Shown piece by piece: positions 16,007 to 24,533 of a stretch of DNA of 43,381 nucleotides (its first letter is position 1; each line of letters opens with the position of its first letter). A program made the translations under genes and the position numbers. The notes under the pieces were generated by a model that did no database searches, had not been told where the DNA came from, and saw only the letters and a program-made list of their open reading frames with translations. The stretch comes from Planctomycetota bacterium (GTDB lineage Bacteria > Planctomycetota > UBA1135 > GCA-002686595). The DNA lies in assembly GCA_012960475.1 (NCBI GenBank), contig DUBE01000008.1, positions 1-43,381 of the forward strand, written 5' to 3'.

Positions 16007-17395
16007 ATGGACCCTATCGTTAAGCAGTTTCTGGCCCTCGCCAAGGAAAACCCTGAGCGGGCTATTGCCCTCGGGCACGGGTGGGTTTGGTCTCGGCAAC
16101 AATTAGCGCTCGAAGCCCAAACGAGGGCAAAAGAACTTGAGCAATGCCTTAGGGAAAACGCCCGCGGTTCTGGAGCTCTAGTTGCCTTAGCATCCCTGCG
16201 TAAGCCCAGTTTCCTGGCCAGTTTTCTGGCTTGCCGCATAGCTGGCCTTTGTGTTCTCTTGCTCGACGAGGATACGCCGGCCGAAGAGCAGCAACGACTG
16301 GCCCATGGGTTAGGGGCCTGGGCGATCTGGAGACCTACTCAAGAACGGGAGGGCTTGCCCGTTTCCTCTGAACTGGAAGTCCTCGGAGGCACCACTTGCT
16401 TGCCGAAGGCAGCCTGCCTGAAACTGACCTCGGGCAGCACCTCGGACCCCGTGAGCATCATGACCCCGACAGAGTCCCTACTTGCAGATGCAGCGGCTCT
16501 TGCCGACTCCATGGGATTCAACGGTGAAGACCGGTTCTTGGTGACCGTGCCCCTTTCCCATGCCTATGGCCTATCCATGCTCGCTTCCCCCGCATGGCTC
16601 CTGGGCGCGACCCTGATTTTTCCAATGGCCGGAGGCGAATTTCAAGCGGCCGAAGAATTTGCAGCTACGGTCCTCCCCTCGGTTCCCTCTTGGTTTGAAG
16701 CCCATCTGGCCCGCTCGGCGGACTTGCCTCCATTGGACCCTTCGTTGCGCCTCTTGATCTCAGCAGGCGCACCCCTGCGATCCAAGACAGCGCTGGCCTG
16801 GGAGAAAACCCATGGCAGAGCCATTCATGTCCTCTACGGCAGCAGCGAATGCGGTGGCATTTGCTACGACCGCACGGGAACTGCCGCCGAACGGAGCCGG
16901 GTAGGCAGCCCCATCACGGGAGTCCAGGTTGATCTTGACGAGTCCGGCTTGATCTCCGTGCGCTCCGCAGCAGTCACCACAGGGTATTTCCCCTCCTCAC
17001 CTAAGCGCCGCTCCTCGATTGAAGATGGCTGCTTTCGGACCGAGGACCTGGGCGAGTTTGTCGACGGAGAGCTGGCCTTGCTGGGACGCACAAGTGAGTG
17101 GATCAATGTCAAGGGCCGTAAGGTCAACCCCCGCGAAATCGAGTCCGTTCTCGAACAAATGCCTAGCGTCACAGATGTTGTGGTCTTACGCCGAGAGCTC
17201 CCCGATGGGCGGGGAGAGGGCATCCGTGCCGTGATTGCGTGTGCTCCGGGATCCATTCACTTTCCAGAAGTTCTCGCCTGGTGCAGTTCGCGCCTTGTGA
17301 GCCATAAGATTCCTAGGAGCATTGCGTTCGTCGAGCAGCTGCCCCGCACTTCCCGGGGCAAACTCGACCGGGCTGCCCTATTGTCCATGCCATGA
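16007..17395 (+). CDS. AMP-dependent aryl/acyl-ACP ligase (ApeH/XanA2-like)
   Basis: This 462-residue ANL-superfamily adenylating enzyme has the phosphate-binding loop 'KLTSGSTSDPVSIM' (about 145), the 'LYGSSECGGI' motif (about 278), a 'FRTEDLGEF' stretch, the hinge region 'GRTSEWINVKGRKVNPREIE' and the C-terminal catalytic Lys in 'PRTSRGKLDRAA'. It would activate hydroxybenzoate as its AMP ester and load it on the ACP. It opens the plus-strand block and overlaps the following lipoprotein gene by ATGA. It is shorter than typical acyl-CoA synthetases, as are the ape/xan ligases. Confidence 0.9.
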   Translation: MDPIVKQFLALAKENPERAIALGHGWVWSRQQLALEAQTRAKELEQCLRENARGSGALVALASLRKPSFLASFLACRIAGLCVLLLDEDTPAEEQQRLAHGLGAWAIWRPTQEREGLPVSSELEVLGGTTCLPKAACLKLTSGSTSDPVSIMTPTESLLADAAALADSMGFNGEDRFLVTVPLSHAYGLSMLASPAWLLGATLIFPMAGGEFQAAEEFAATVLPSVPSWFEAHLARSADLPPLDPSLRLLISAGAPLRSKTALAWEKTHGRAIHVLYGSSECGGICYDRTGTAAERSRVGSPITGVQVDLDESGLISVRSAAVTTGYFPSSPKRRSSIEDGCFRTEDLGEFVDGELALLGRTSEWINVKGRKVNPREIESVLEQMPSVTDVVVLRRELPDGRGEGIRAVIACAPGSIHFPEVLAWCSSRLVSHKIPRSIAFVEQLPRTSRGKLDRAALLSMP

Positions 17396-18063
17396 GGTGC
17401 TCCCTACTCATAATCTCCACAGCACTTGCCGTTTCGGGGTGCCGGGGGCTTGGACCTCCTCCCGAAATGCTGAGAGACCTCTTGGTAGAACGGATCAAGG
17501 GCTCTTCACGCCGGCTCTCTCGATCAGAGTTGGAATCCCCCTGGTTCAGCGGCGAATTCAAATCGGTCCTGATCGAGAGCTGCGAAGAGTCGCCGAAGAT
17601 TCGTCTCCAGTTATACCCTGACCTAGGAAGCAAGGCCCTTGACCTGATCGCAACGCCTAAAGGAATCGTCGGACATTGGACTTTCGTAAACAATGAGGAA
17701 CAATCTGCGGGCACAGCTAGATTGACACGTATCATCGGCATCAGCCTACTCGAAAATGCAACCGCCCTTACCTTTGAGAGAGTTGTGGGAGCACGAGTTG
17801 AACGAGATGGCTTCTTGCTGGATGTCACACCTGTGACAGGGGGCGATGAAACTCAAGTATTCGTTTTGATTGATAGCTCGGGTGCAATCAAGTCCCGCCA
17901 CTACCAGGATCGGGGAGTGTCTTGGACCGAACAACTGGGAGCTATCCACAACTTTGAAGGAGCGCAAGTTCACTGGACCATCTCCAACGAGCTGGTGACG
18001 CCGATTTCCCCTCCGAGCCCGAACTTGTTTCAGTTCGTAAAATCATCAGGGATCAGTCCATGA
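17392..18063 (+). CDS. putative outer-membrane lipoprotein of the pigment cluster
   Basis: The 223-residue product has a short signal peptide ending in the lipobox AVSGC (Cys17), so it should be lipidated. The rest is beta-rich, with no catalytic motif I recognise. It occupies the place where ape/xan clusters encode a small lipoprotein (DUF3261 type), and could be a divergent member of that group. It is translationally coupled on both sides: ATGA with the AMP ligase upstream and ATGA with the exporter downstream. A role in localising the aryl polyene at the outer membrane is inferred from context only. Confidence 0.65.
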   Translation: MRCSLLIISTALAVSGCRGLGPPPEMLRDLLVERIKGSSRRLSRSELESPWFSGEFKSVLIESCEESPKIRLQLYPDLGSKALDLIATPKGIVGHWTFVNNEEQSAGTARLTRIIGISLLENATALTFERVVGARVERDGFLLDVTPVTGGDETQVFVLIDSSGAIKSRHYQDRGVSWTEQLGAIHNFEGAQVHWTISNELVTPISPPSPNLFQFVKSSGISP

Positions 18064-20399
18064 TTGGTTCAGCAAGAATGTGTTCTTTGACCCAGATCTT
18101 GCTCTTGATTGCCCTCACTGTGGCCGGGGCCATTGGGGTTACCCGGCTCAAGATTGACCCCGATGTGGGTTCCGTATTCCCCCAGGACAATCGAATGGTG
18201 CAGTTGCTGCAAGGCACATCAGCGGGCCAGCAGGCGGCGCGCTCCCTGTTCCTGATCTTGGAGAGCCCCTCCATTGAGGAGCAGCTTCCAGGCCTTGTCC
18301 ATCGGCTCCAAGAATCTCCTCTGGTGGCGTCTGTTGACGCCCTTAAGGCCGAATTCGACCGAGATCGGACCGCTGCACAGACGGCCGCGCCCCTTTGGTA
18401 TCTGGACGACCAAGCCCTAAGAGAACTCGAACAGCGACTGCAGCCGTCAGGTCAGAGGGAGGGCATTGCCGACAGCTTGACCCTGCTCGCAACTGATCCC
18501 ATTGGGGGCAAACAGGCCCTGCTCAGCGATCCGCTCGGCTTGCGCTGGGTCTTCAGTGATTCCCTCGCCCGTAGCTTGCCCGAAGCTCTCAGGGGAGACT
18601 CGCCCTACCTATTGAATGACCGGAGAGACACGGCGGTCATCCGGGTGATGGGCACCCGCGACCCCTTTGACATCGACTATTCCCAGGCCCTGCTCGCCGA
18701 CTTAGCCGATCGCCTGCAGGGATTTCAGATGCAACCGGTTGGGGGCTACGCCATCGCCCAAGAAAGCTCCACCCGCATCAAGGGAGACCTGCACTCCTCA
18801 CTGTCCTGGTCTATCCCCCTGATACTGCTGTTCTTGATCTTCTCCACCCGCAGTTGGCTCTTGCCCCTCCTCATCCTGCTCCCGGTTGGTGCGGCGGTAG
18901 TATGGGCCCTGGGACTTGGAAGCTGGATGTTAGGGCCGGTAACTCCCATCGCCCTCAGCTCTGCCGCAATCCTAATTGGGCTGGGCGCAGACTTCAGCAT
19001 CCACTTTGCTGGCCGCTTCGAAGAGGAGCGCAAGAAAGTCGACTGTCCTTCGGCGCTCAAGACAACCCGGTCCCACATTGGCCGGGCACTACTGGGAGGC
19101 ATGCTGACCTCAAGTGCGGCCTTTCTCGCCATCAGCACGGGCGCATTCCCCGGACTTAGAGACTTGGGGTTCTTGTTGGTCCTAGGCCTGTTCTTCTCGT
19201 TGTTCGCAACCTGGGTATTCTTGCCCCTCCTCCTTCAAGGGTGTGAATCCTGGCTCAAACCCCGTGGGGTCGATGGTGCGGGACTCCTCATAGCACGGCT
19301 CACAGATTCTCCCCTGAGTGCACCCATGGCCCTGATTTTGGTGGGTTTGGGAGGGGCCGGATGGATCGCCCTAGGGTCCGGTGGCCTGGCCTTTGACGCC
19401 AGCCCGGAGCGCATGCGCCCTGCGGATTCAGCCCAAGCTCGCGCCAGTCAACAATTGGAAGAGAAGTTGGGCTTTGCGCCCTTGGGGCTCACGGTGGTGC
19501 TGGACCAACGCCAACCAATCGAACCTTTGAAGGACGGCATTGCGGACCTTCAAAGGACAGGCGTCATTGCATTTTCTTCAGGGGCACATAGGGATCCCCT
19601 CGGAAAAACCCAAGCAGCGAAGATCGAACAACTGCGCAAGGCCAGTGCTGGTTGGGCACAAGCTGCGGAAGAGAATCTTCGTGCTGCTGGCCTGGGACCT
19701 AACGCGTTCAAAGCGGGGATCACCTCTTGGGACACTCGCCTTAGTGCAAACCCTCCATCCGGCCAATCATCGGGCACACCCCTTTTTCGTTGGAAGGACC
19801 TGTCTTATTGGCGCGCCACACTTCACCCCCACGCCACACCTAGGTCGGCAAAAGAACGCAAGGAGCTACAAAGAACAATCCGAGGGTCCCTGCCCAGCCA
19901 AGTTGAAATTATTGATCCCGGAGGGTTGAGTGATGAACTCGGACCATTACTAGCCTCGGACCTTCAGCGGTCGCTCTGGACCTGCACCCTCGCAGTCCTT
20001 TTGATCTGCATCCTGAGCCTCAAGTCCATGCGGTTTGGCCTGATTGCCCTGGCTCCGGTGGTTTGCGGATTGGGAGTGAGTCTCGGACTGTTGGCCCTGT
20101 TGGAATGGCCCCTGCACCCCGGTAACTTTCTAGCTCTACCCTTGATCCTAGGCTTAGGTGTGGATGATGGACTGCACATGGTACACCGCTATCGTGAAGT
20201 GGGGAGAGCTGCCGTGCGCACCACGGGCACCTATATTTGGCGCACCACCGTGACCACAGCTATAGGCTTTGGGTCCCTCATCAGCGCCACAAGTCCCGCC
20301 ATCGCATCACTAGGCTTGTTGGTCCTGACGGGAACAGTGATATGCTTTCTTGCAAGCATCCTCTTAGTACCCTACCTGCTGAGGAAAATGACCCCTTGA
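18060..20399 (+). CDS. MMPL/RND-family exporter
   Basis: The 779-residue transporter has the two-fold RND layout: one helix, a large periplasmic domain (about 35-240), five helices, then the same again. The conserved fourth-helix motifs are 'GLGADFSIHFAGRFEEE' (about 306) and 'GLGVDDGLHMVHRYRE' (about 700), typical of lipid-exporting MMPL and hopanoid-type RND proteins. In ape/xan clusters this protein is the presumed exporter of the aryl polyene lipid. The start ATG overlaps the lipoprotein stop (ATGA), and the stop overlaps the TTG start of the LolA-like gene. Confidence 0.93.
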   Translation: MIGSARMCSLTQILLLIALTVAGAIGVTRLKIDPDVGSVFPQDNRMVQLLQGTSAGQQAARSLFLILESPSIEEQLPGLVHRLQESPLVASVDALKAEFDRDRTAAQTAAPLWYLDDQALRELEQRLQPSGQREGIADSLTLLATDPIGGKQALLSDPLGLRWVFSDSLARSLPEALRGDSPYLLNDRRDTAVIRVMGTRDPFDIDYSQALLADLADRLQGFQMQPVGGYAIAQESSTRIKGDLHSSLSWSIPLILLFLIFSTRSWLLPLLILLPVGAAVVWALGLGSWMLGPVTPIALSSAAILIGLGADFSIHFAGRFEEERKKVDCPSALKTTRSHIGRALLGGMLTSSAAFLAISTGAFPGLRDLGFLLVLGLFFSLFATWVFLPLLLQGCESWLKPRGVDGAGLLIARLTDSPLSAPMALILVGLGGAGWIALGSGGLAFDASPERMRPADSAQARASQQLEEKLGFAPLGLTVVLDQRQPIEPLKDGIADLQRTGVIAFSSGAHRDPLGKTQAAKIEQLRKASAGWAQAAEENLRAAGLGPNAFKAGITSWDTRLSANPPSGQSSGTPLFRWKDLSYWRATLHPHATPRSAKERKELQRTIRGSLPSQVEIIDPGGLSDELGPLLASDLQRSLWTCTLAVLLICILSLKSMRFGLIALAPVVCGLGVSLGLLALLEWPLHPGNFLALPLILGLGVDDGLHMVHRYREVGRAAVRTTGTYIWRTTVTTAIGFGSLISATSPAIASLGLLVLTGTVICFLASILLVPYLLRKMTP

Positions 20400-21097
20400 G
20401 ACTTGCCCTGGCCTTATTCTTGACCCCTTGCCTGGTGGGTCAGCCCGCCCACGAAGATCTGTCGGGGAAGGAGTTGCTCGCCGCCCGGAGCCTCATCGAG
20501 CGCACATCAATGGCGCTGGATGACGTCCGGAGAATGGATGCGGAATTCGTACAAACCCAGGAATCGGTGCTCTTGGAGAAACCTATGGTGTCGGGCGGCC
20601 TGTTCTATCTGCGCGCCCAGCCAGCTTGCCTCTTGCTCAAGTTCAATAAGCCCCGAGCGGTCGAGGTTCGCTCTGACGCCACTTCCCACCGGGTGTATGA
20701 GCCAACCAAGAACCGCGCTACGCGGCTGGTGTTTGAGTCCAACGAACTGGCTAAGGCCCTGATGGGAGTCTTCACTCAAGAGATCAACTCGATCGAAAAG
20801 TTATTCGTTCTTGAATCTCTAACCGCCGGCAAGCAAGACACAACCATCAGCCTACGGCCTCGATCGAAAGAGCTGTCCGGGATCTTGACCAAGCTGCAAT
20901 TGACTATTCGTAATTCAGATGCCTTGGTGCTCGCCATGCGCTACACCAATAAGGAAGATGAGGCTACTCACTTGCGGTTGATGAAAGTCGTCTTGCACTC
21001 CAAAGGAGAAAAGCTCGATCAGATCTTCGATGCTCCCCTACCCAAGGCGGTACGTATCCAAGTTCGGCAAATCAAGAAACCTAGCAAGGCTGAGTGA
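20396..21097 (+). CDS. LolA-like outer-membrane lipoprotein carrier
   Basis: The protein has about 233 residues with a signal peptide (hydrophobic residues 2-12) and a LolA-type fold pattern: 'MDAEFVQTQESVLLEKPMVSGGLFYLRAQPACLLLKF' corresponds to the early strands of LolA (SG.f...RP...r..y). The likely start is TTG at 20396, because TTG-AGA overlaps the exporter's TGA and begins the signal peptide. The longer frame upstream lies inside the exporter gene. It would carry the polyene lipid across the periplasm after MMPL export. It ends 8 bases from the convergent acyltransferase gene. Confidence 0.82.
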   Translation: MRLALALFLTPCLVGQPAHEDLSGKELLAARSLIERTSMALDDVRRMDAEFVQTQESVLLEKPMVSGGLFYLRAQPACLLLKFNKPRAVEVRSDATSHRVYEPTKNRATRLVFESNELAKALMGVFTQEINSIEKLFVLESLTAGKQDTTISLRPRSKELSGILTKLQLTIRNSDALVLAMRYTNKEDEATHLRLMKVVLHSKGEKLDQIFDAPLPKAVRIQVRQIKKPSKAE

Positions 21098-21105
21098 CCA
21101 CCGGT

Positions 21106-22053
21106 CTACCTGGCAGGGTCGGCTCGCAGATCTCGCAAGCAAAACCATTGGTGGGGATCCTGACGGATCACATCTTCTATACGCAACAGAAGATCCTGCA
21201 TGGCCTGCTTAAAGTCAGCGTCCCTATCCTTGGTTCGCGGCACCACAATGGGCTCCCCAACCATCACTCGGTACTGACGACGACCGAGGCGCGGAGTAAA
21301 CACAGGCACCATGGGCACATCGGCCAATCGCGCCAAAGCCGCAGGCCCCACCGGCAGCTTGACCGGCCGCCCGAAGAGTTCCAGGTCGATGGTCTGGCCA
21401 TCAGTCGCCGGCCGATCTGCTTGAAGCGCCACGAATTCGCCCTTGCGCAGGGCTTCCAGCAAGAGAACCCCTAAAGCCGCGTCCTCATTCGCATAGTGAA
21501 TGTGGTACTGAGCGCCACCTAGACCATTGAGCATGCCTTCTAGGAATTCATTCGATTCAGGATCAATTTCCCGCTCACGCACAGAGTGAATGACTATGGG
21601 CTTTGCAGAGTCCTGGGTGGTTACGGAGCCGATTTCCCAGCCCCCGTAGTGAGCGGTCACGAACACCGCCCCCTTACCCTGGGCTTGTAGCTGCATCCAA
21701 CCCTGGCTGGTCTCCACCGTGGTGGCGATTTCCACATCCGGCAGGAATTGCTCATAGCGTTCGCCCAAACACCAGGAGAAGTTGCGAATTGTCCTGAATG
21801 CTCTTAACCAGCTCATCCCAAGGGAGCAGTCCCCCAAGACCCACTTGAGGTTGGCCCCGATTGCCCTTCGAGCCCTATGCAGGGCGATTGTGAAGGAGAA
21901 GGTGCAAATGAATATCACGATTGGCACAGCCCACATGGGAAGCACCCGCACACCCCAAAGAGGAAGCTTGTACCAGAAAATTCCTGTGAAATAGAAACGA
22001 CCAAGACGCCTCTTCCAAACCCCTGTTTCTGGCCCGTGAAACTCGCTGCTCAT
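21106..22053 (-). CDS. LpxL/HtrB-like lysophospholipid acyltransferase
   Basis: This 315-residue membrane-anchored acyltransferase has hydrophobic helices at about 22-40 and 41-57. The catalytic HX4E motif is 'TAHYGGWE' (His135, Glu140), and a 'QADRPA' segment near 245 belongs to the acceptor site. Similar acyltransferases occur in ape and xan clusters, where they are thought to move the aryl polyene chain onto a lipid or glycolipid. Its ATG overlaps the GT2 stop by ATGA, so the two are coupled. It converges with the LolA-like gene. Confidence 0.88.
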   Translation of the reverse strand: MSSEFHGPETGVWKRRLGRFYFTGIFWYKLPLWGVRVLPMWAVPIVIFICTFSFTIALHRARRAIGANLKWVLGDCSLGMSWLRAFRTIRNFSWCLGERYEQFLPDVEIATTVETSQGWMQLQAQGKGAVFVTAHYGGWEIGSVTTQDSAKPIVIHSVREREIDPESNEFLEGMLNGLGGAQYHIHYANEDAALGVLLLEALRKGEFVALQADRPATDGQTIDLELFGRPVKLPVGPAALARLADVPMVPVFTPRLGRRQYRVMVGEPIVVPRTKDRDADFKQAMQDLLLRIEDVIRQDPHQWFCLRDLRADPAR

Positions 22054-22790
22054 GAAGACTTCTTGTGTGCCCAGGAGAGAGGGCCGTAGCGAGCGCTGAT
22101 CACCGCCTTCGCGATACGAATACTGTCATATATTGAGCGGTAATGGCTTGTGCCCCTGCCGTCAGTAAAACCCAATTCTATAGGAGTCGTTACCACAGAA
22201 TAGCCTCCGCGAGCGGCCAAGACGATCACCGCGCTCTCTGCCTCAAAGCCCGTTCCTGGCATTCCAAACTCCTGAATGACCCGCCGGCTGTAGTACCGAA
22301 AGCCTGTCTGCACATCGTCAAAGGGTTTTCCCGCTGCGAAGGAAATCAAACCCGACGAAATTCGGTTTGCTGACTGTCGCGCCCGGGACATGCCCTCAAA
22401 AAGGTGGGCCCTTGAACCGAGGACGATGTCTACAGGCGCACCCTCTTGTTGGCTCTTTGCAACCATGGCCAGCAACTTGGGGATTTCCTCTGGCAGGTGC
22501 TGCCCATCCGCATCAAGGGTGATCACCCCCGTCGCCCCCTCCTCGATCAATTGCCTCATGCCCGTCAGCAGGGCCGCTCCTTTGCCACGATTTTCCTGGT
22601 GCCGCGCAACCCTTGCGCCTGCCCCGGCCGCCTCATCCGCAGTTGTATCGCTTGAGCCGTCATCGATCACAAGCACCCGGTCCATTTGCTGGAGGGAACG
22701 GCTCACCACATCCGCGACGGTGGCCCCAGCATCATAAGCTGGAATGACAACGCTAATTCCGTTGGTATGCGTGATGGAGCGAATCGCCAC
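22050..22790 (-). CDS. GT2-family glycosyltransferase (dolichol-phosphate-mannosyltransferase-like)
   Basis: The 246-residue GT-A enzyme starts with 'ISVVIPAYDAGATVADVV', then 'VLVIDDGSSDTT' and the metal-binding 'ITLDADGQH' (DxD-type). It has no C-terminal membrane domain, so it is a soluble or peripheral polyprenyl-phosphate-type glycosyltransferase. The start is GTG at 22790, only 14 bases after the purF stop, and the gene is coupled to the acyltransferase by ATGA. In ape clusters a glycosyltransferase-like gene accompanies the acyltransferase, so it may build the glycolipid anchor. Confidence 0.88.
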   Translation of the reverse strand: MAIRSITHTNGISVVIPAYDAGATVADVVSRSLQQMDRVLVIDDGSSDTTADEAAGAGARVARHQENRGKGAALLTGMRQLIEEGATGVITLDADGQHLPEEIPKLLAMVAKSQQEGAPVDIVLGSRAHLFEGMSRARQSANRISSGLISFAAGKPFDDVQTGFRYYSRRVIQEFGMPGTGFEAESAVIVLAARGGYSVVTTPIELGFTDGRGTSHYRSIYDSIRIAKAVISARYGPLSWAHKKSS

Positions 22791-22804
22791 TCTGACTCAG
22801 ACCC

Positions 22805-24286
22805 CTAACAAGTAGCCGGATTTGAACGCTGGGTGCCCCGCTCATCCTCGATGACCTTGAGGCGCTCAAGGGTCACGTCCGGAGTCGGATACTCGCCCGT
22901 GAAACACGCGTTGCAAAAATGCTCCAGGCAAGGATTCCCCTTGCGAGCCGCTTGATTCATTGCTTCCCTGTCGAGGTAGACTAGGCAGTCCACGTCCAGG
23001 AATTCGGCGACCTCCGCAACGCTACGGCCATCAGCCACAAATTCGGTCTTGCTGGCCATATCGACCCCATAGGGACAGGGAGCGACCAAGGGAGGACTGG
23101 TCACAGCAAAATAAACACGCCGCGCACCCGCCGCCCGGGCCATTTGCACGATACGGCGAGAAGTGTTGCCGCGCACAATGGAATCGTCCACCAGCAGGAC
23201 GTCTTTGCCCCGGAACTCAAGCGGAATCACATTCAACTTGCGACGGATCGAAGAGTTGCGGCTGACCTGATCGGGCATTATGAACGTACGGCCGATGTAG
23301 CGATTCTTCACTAATCCCTCGCGATATCGCAGTTTCAGTTCGCTGGCCACCGCCATGGCTGCGTCGCGCGATGAATCTGGCACGGGGATCACCACGTCAG
23401 GAATAGGGTTCCCAAGGGCCTTCCATTGCTTGCCCAGAGCCTTGCCAAAACGCCGTCGGGTCTTGTAGACCGAAACATCATCCAGAAACGAATCAGGCCT
23501 TGAAAAGTAGACCCATTCAAAGATACAGGGCGTGTGTTTCTCTTTGGTGAGCTGACGCTGGGTCAAAGCTCGGTCTTGGGAAATGAAGACCGCCTCTCCA
23601 GGGCCGATGTCAATGGTGCGTCTATAGCCATTGACATCAAGTACAACACTTTCCGATGCACAGGCAAACCAGCGACCACGCTCGTCGGTCTTCTCACCAA
23701 AGCAAATGGGTTTGATTCCAAAAGGGTCCCGAAAGGCCACCATGCCCAGGTCTGCCACGAGGGCGCACACAGAGTAGGCCCCCTTGACAGTCTCGTGAAC
23801 CCTGCTGACCGCGTAGAACACATCCTCCACATCCAATGCGCCGTTCTTTTCAGCGAACCGCTCGGCAAGGCCCTGCTGAAACACATAGAGGATGACCTCT
23901 AGATCACAGGTTGAGTTGAGACGCGTCCCTCCCCGCACAAACAACTTGTCACGCAACTCTGCGAGATTGGTCACATTCCCATTGTGAACCATTGCGGTGC
24001 CCAGAGGATAGGTGTGATGAAAAGGCTGCGCGTCCTCGTTGCGGTTCTCACCAACTGTTGGGTAGCGCACATGTCCAACACCCAAATGACCCTGTAAGTC
24101 ATTCATGTCACTCTCAGTGAACACCTCTGCCACCAACCCATGGGCCTTGCGCAAGTTGAAACGATCGGTGTAAGTGATCATCCCCGCAGCGTCCTGTCCA
24201 CGATGCTGCACTGCCAAGAGACCTTCATAGATCTCGGGCGCCACATCAACGCCATCAGGACCAAAGATACCGATAAAGCCACACAT
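22805..24286 (-). CDS. purF: amidophosphoribosyltransferase (purine synthesis)
   Basis: This 493-residue enzyme makes phosphoribosylamine from PRPP and glutamine, the first step of purine synthesis. Cys2 of MCGFIGIFG is the glutaminase nucleophile, and the class II amidotransferase domain spans about 1-230. The PRPP-binding loop is 'VLLVDDSIVRGNTSRR' (about 366-381). Four cysteines match those of the iron-sulfur (Bacillus-type) enzymes: in 'TPCIFEWVYF', in 'PPLVAPCPYGVDM' and two in 'HFCNACFTGEYP'. Unlike the Bacillus enzyme it shows no propeptide before Cys2. It is followed after 14 bp by the GT2 gene, so the three minus-strand genes may share a transcript. Confidence 0.97.
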   Translation of the reverse strand: MCGFIGIFGPDGVDVAPEIYEGLLAVQHRGQDAAGMITYTDRFNLRKAHGLVAEVFTESDMNDLQGHLGVGHVRYPTVGENRNEDAQPFHHTYPLGTAMVHNGNVTNLAELRDKLFVRGGTRLNSTCDLEVILYVFQQGLAERFAEKNGALDVEDVFYAVSRVHETVKGAYSVCALVADLGMVAFRDPFGIKPICFGEKTDERGRWFACASESVVLDVNGYRRTIDIGPGEAVFISQDRALTQRQLTKEKHTPCIFEWVYFSRPDSFLDDVSVYKTRRRFGKALGKQWKALGNPIPDVVIPVPDSSRDAAMAVASELKLRYREGLVKNRYIGRTFIMPDQVSRNSSIRRKLNVIPLEFRGKDVLLVDDSIVRGNTSRRIVQMARAAGARRVYFAVTSPPLVAPCPYGVDMASKTEFVADGRSVAEVAEFLDVDCLVYLDREAMNQAARKGNPCLEHFCNACFTGEYPTPDVTLERLKVIEDERGTQRSNPATC

Positions 24287-24447
24287 TCTGATTGAGCAGG
24301 GTTGGACCGTAGAGGGAAAACCAGAGCGCCCGATTGGACACCTTGGGGGGTCTACTTTGAGTCAGGCAATGTATGCGGTCTGTCCCAAACTTGCAACCTG
24401 CCATGACCGAGATTAGGACTCTCCAATAGAAGATCAAGAGGCAGAGC

Positions 24448-24463
24448 TCTATCGAACGATAGA
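24448..24463. repeat. perfect inverted repeat upstream of the lipoprotein gene
   Basis: TCTATCG and CGATAGA are separated by AA, a 7-bp dyad in the 247-bp divergent gap between purF and the lipoprotein gene. The position, about 70 bases upstream of the plus-strand start, would suit an operator. No regulator is known. Confidence 0.35.
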
Positions 24464-24533
24464 AACCGAGCTGAATTGCGCTGACTGAATTAGAACGCCC
24501 CTGAGGGCTCTCTCCATTATCAACTTGATCAAT

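Larger units (their letters stand above)
9515..22790. other. aryl-polyene / xanthomonadin-like biosynthetic gene cluster
   Basis: Fourteen genes with the functions expected for an aryl polyene pigment sit together in four blocks. 9515-11831 (+) holds a COG4648-like membrane protein, a chorismatase and two dehydratases. 15844-11842 (-) holds a flavin halogenase-like enzyme, ACP, ketosynthase and ketosynthase-like factor. 16007-21097 (+) holds an AMP ligase, lipoprotein, MMPL exporter and LolA-like protein. 22790-21106 (-) holds a GT2 glycosyltransferase and an LpxL-like acyltransferase. Most neighbours within blocks overlap by ATGA or similar, showing coupled translation. The gene set matches the characterised ape (Escherichia coli) and xan (Xanthomonas) systems in kind, but lacks its own ketoreductase, second ACP, thioesterase, methyltransferase and aromatic ammonia lyase. 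Confidence 0.85.
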
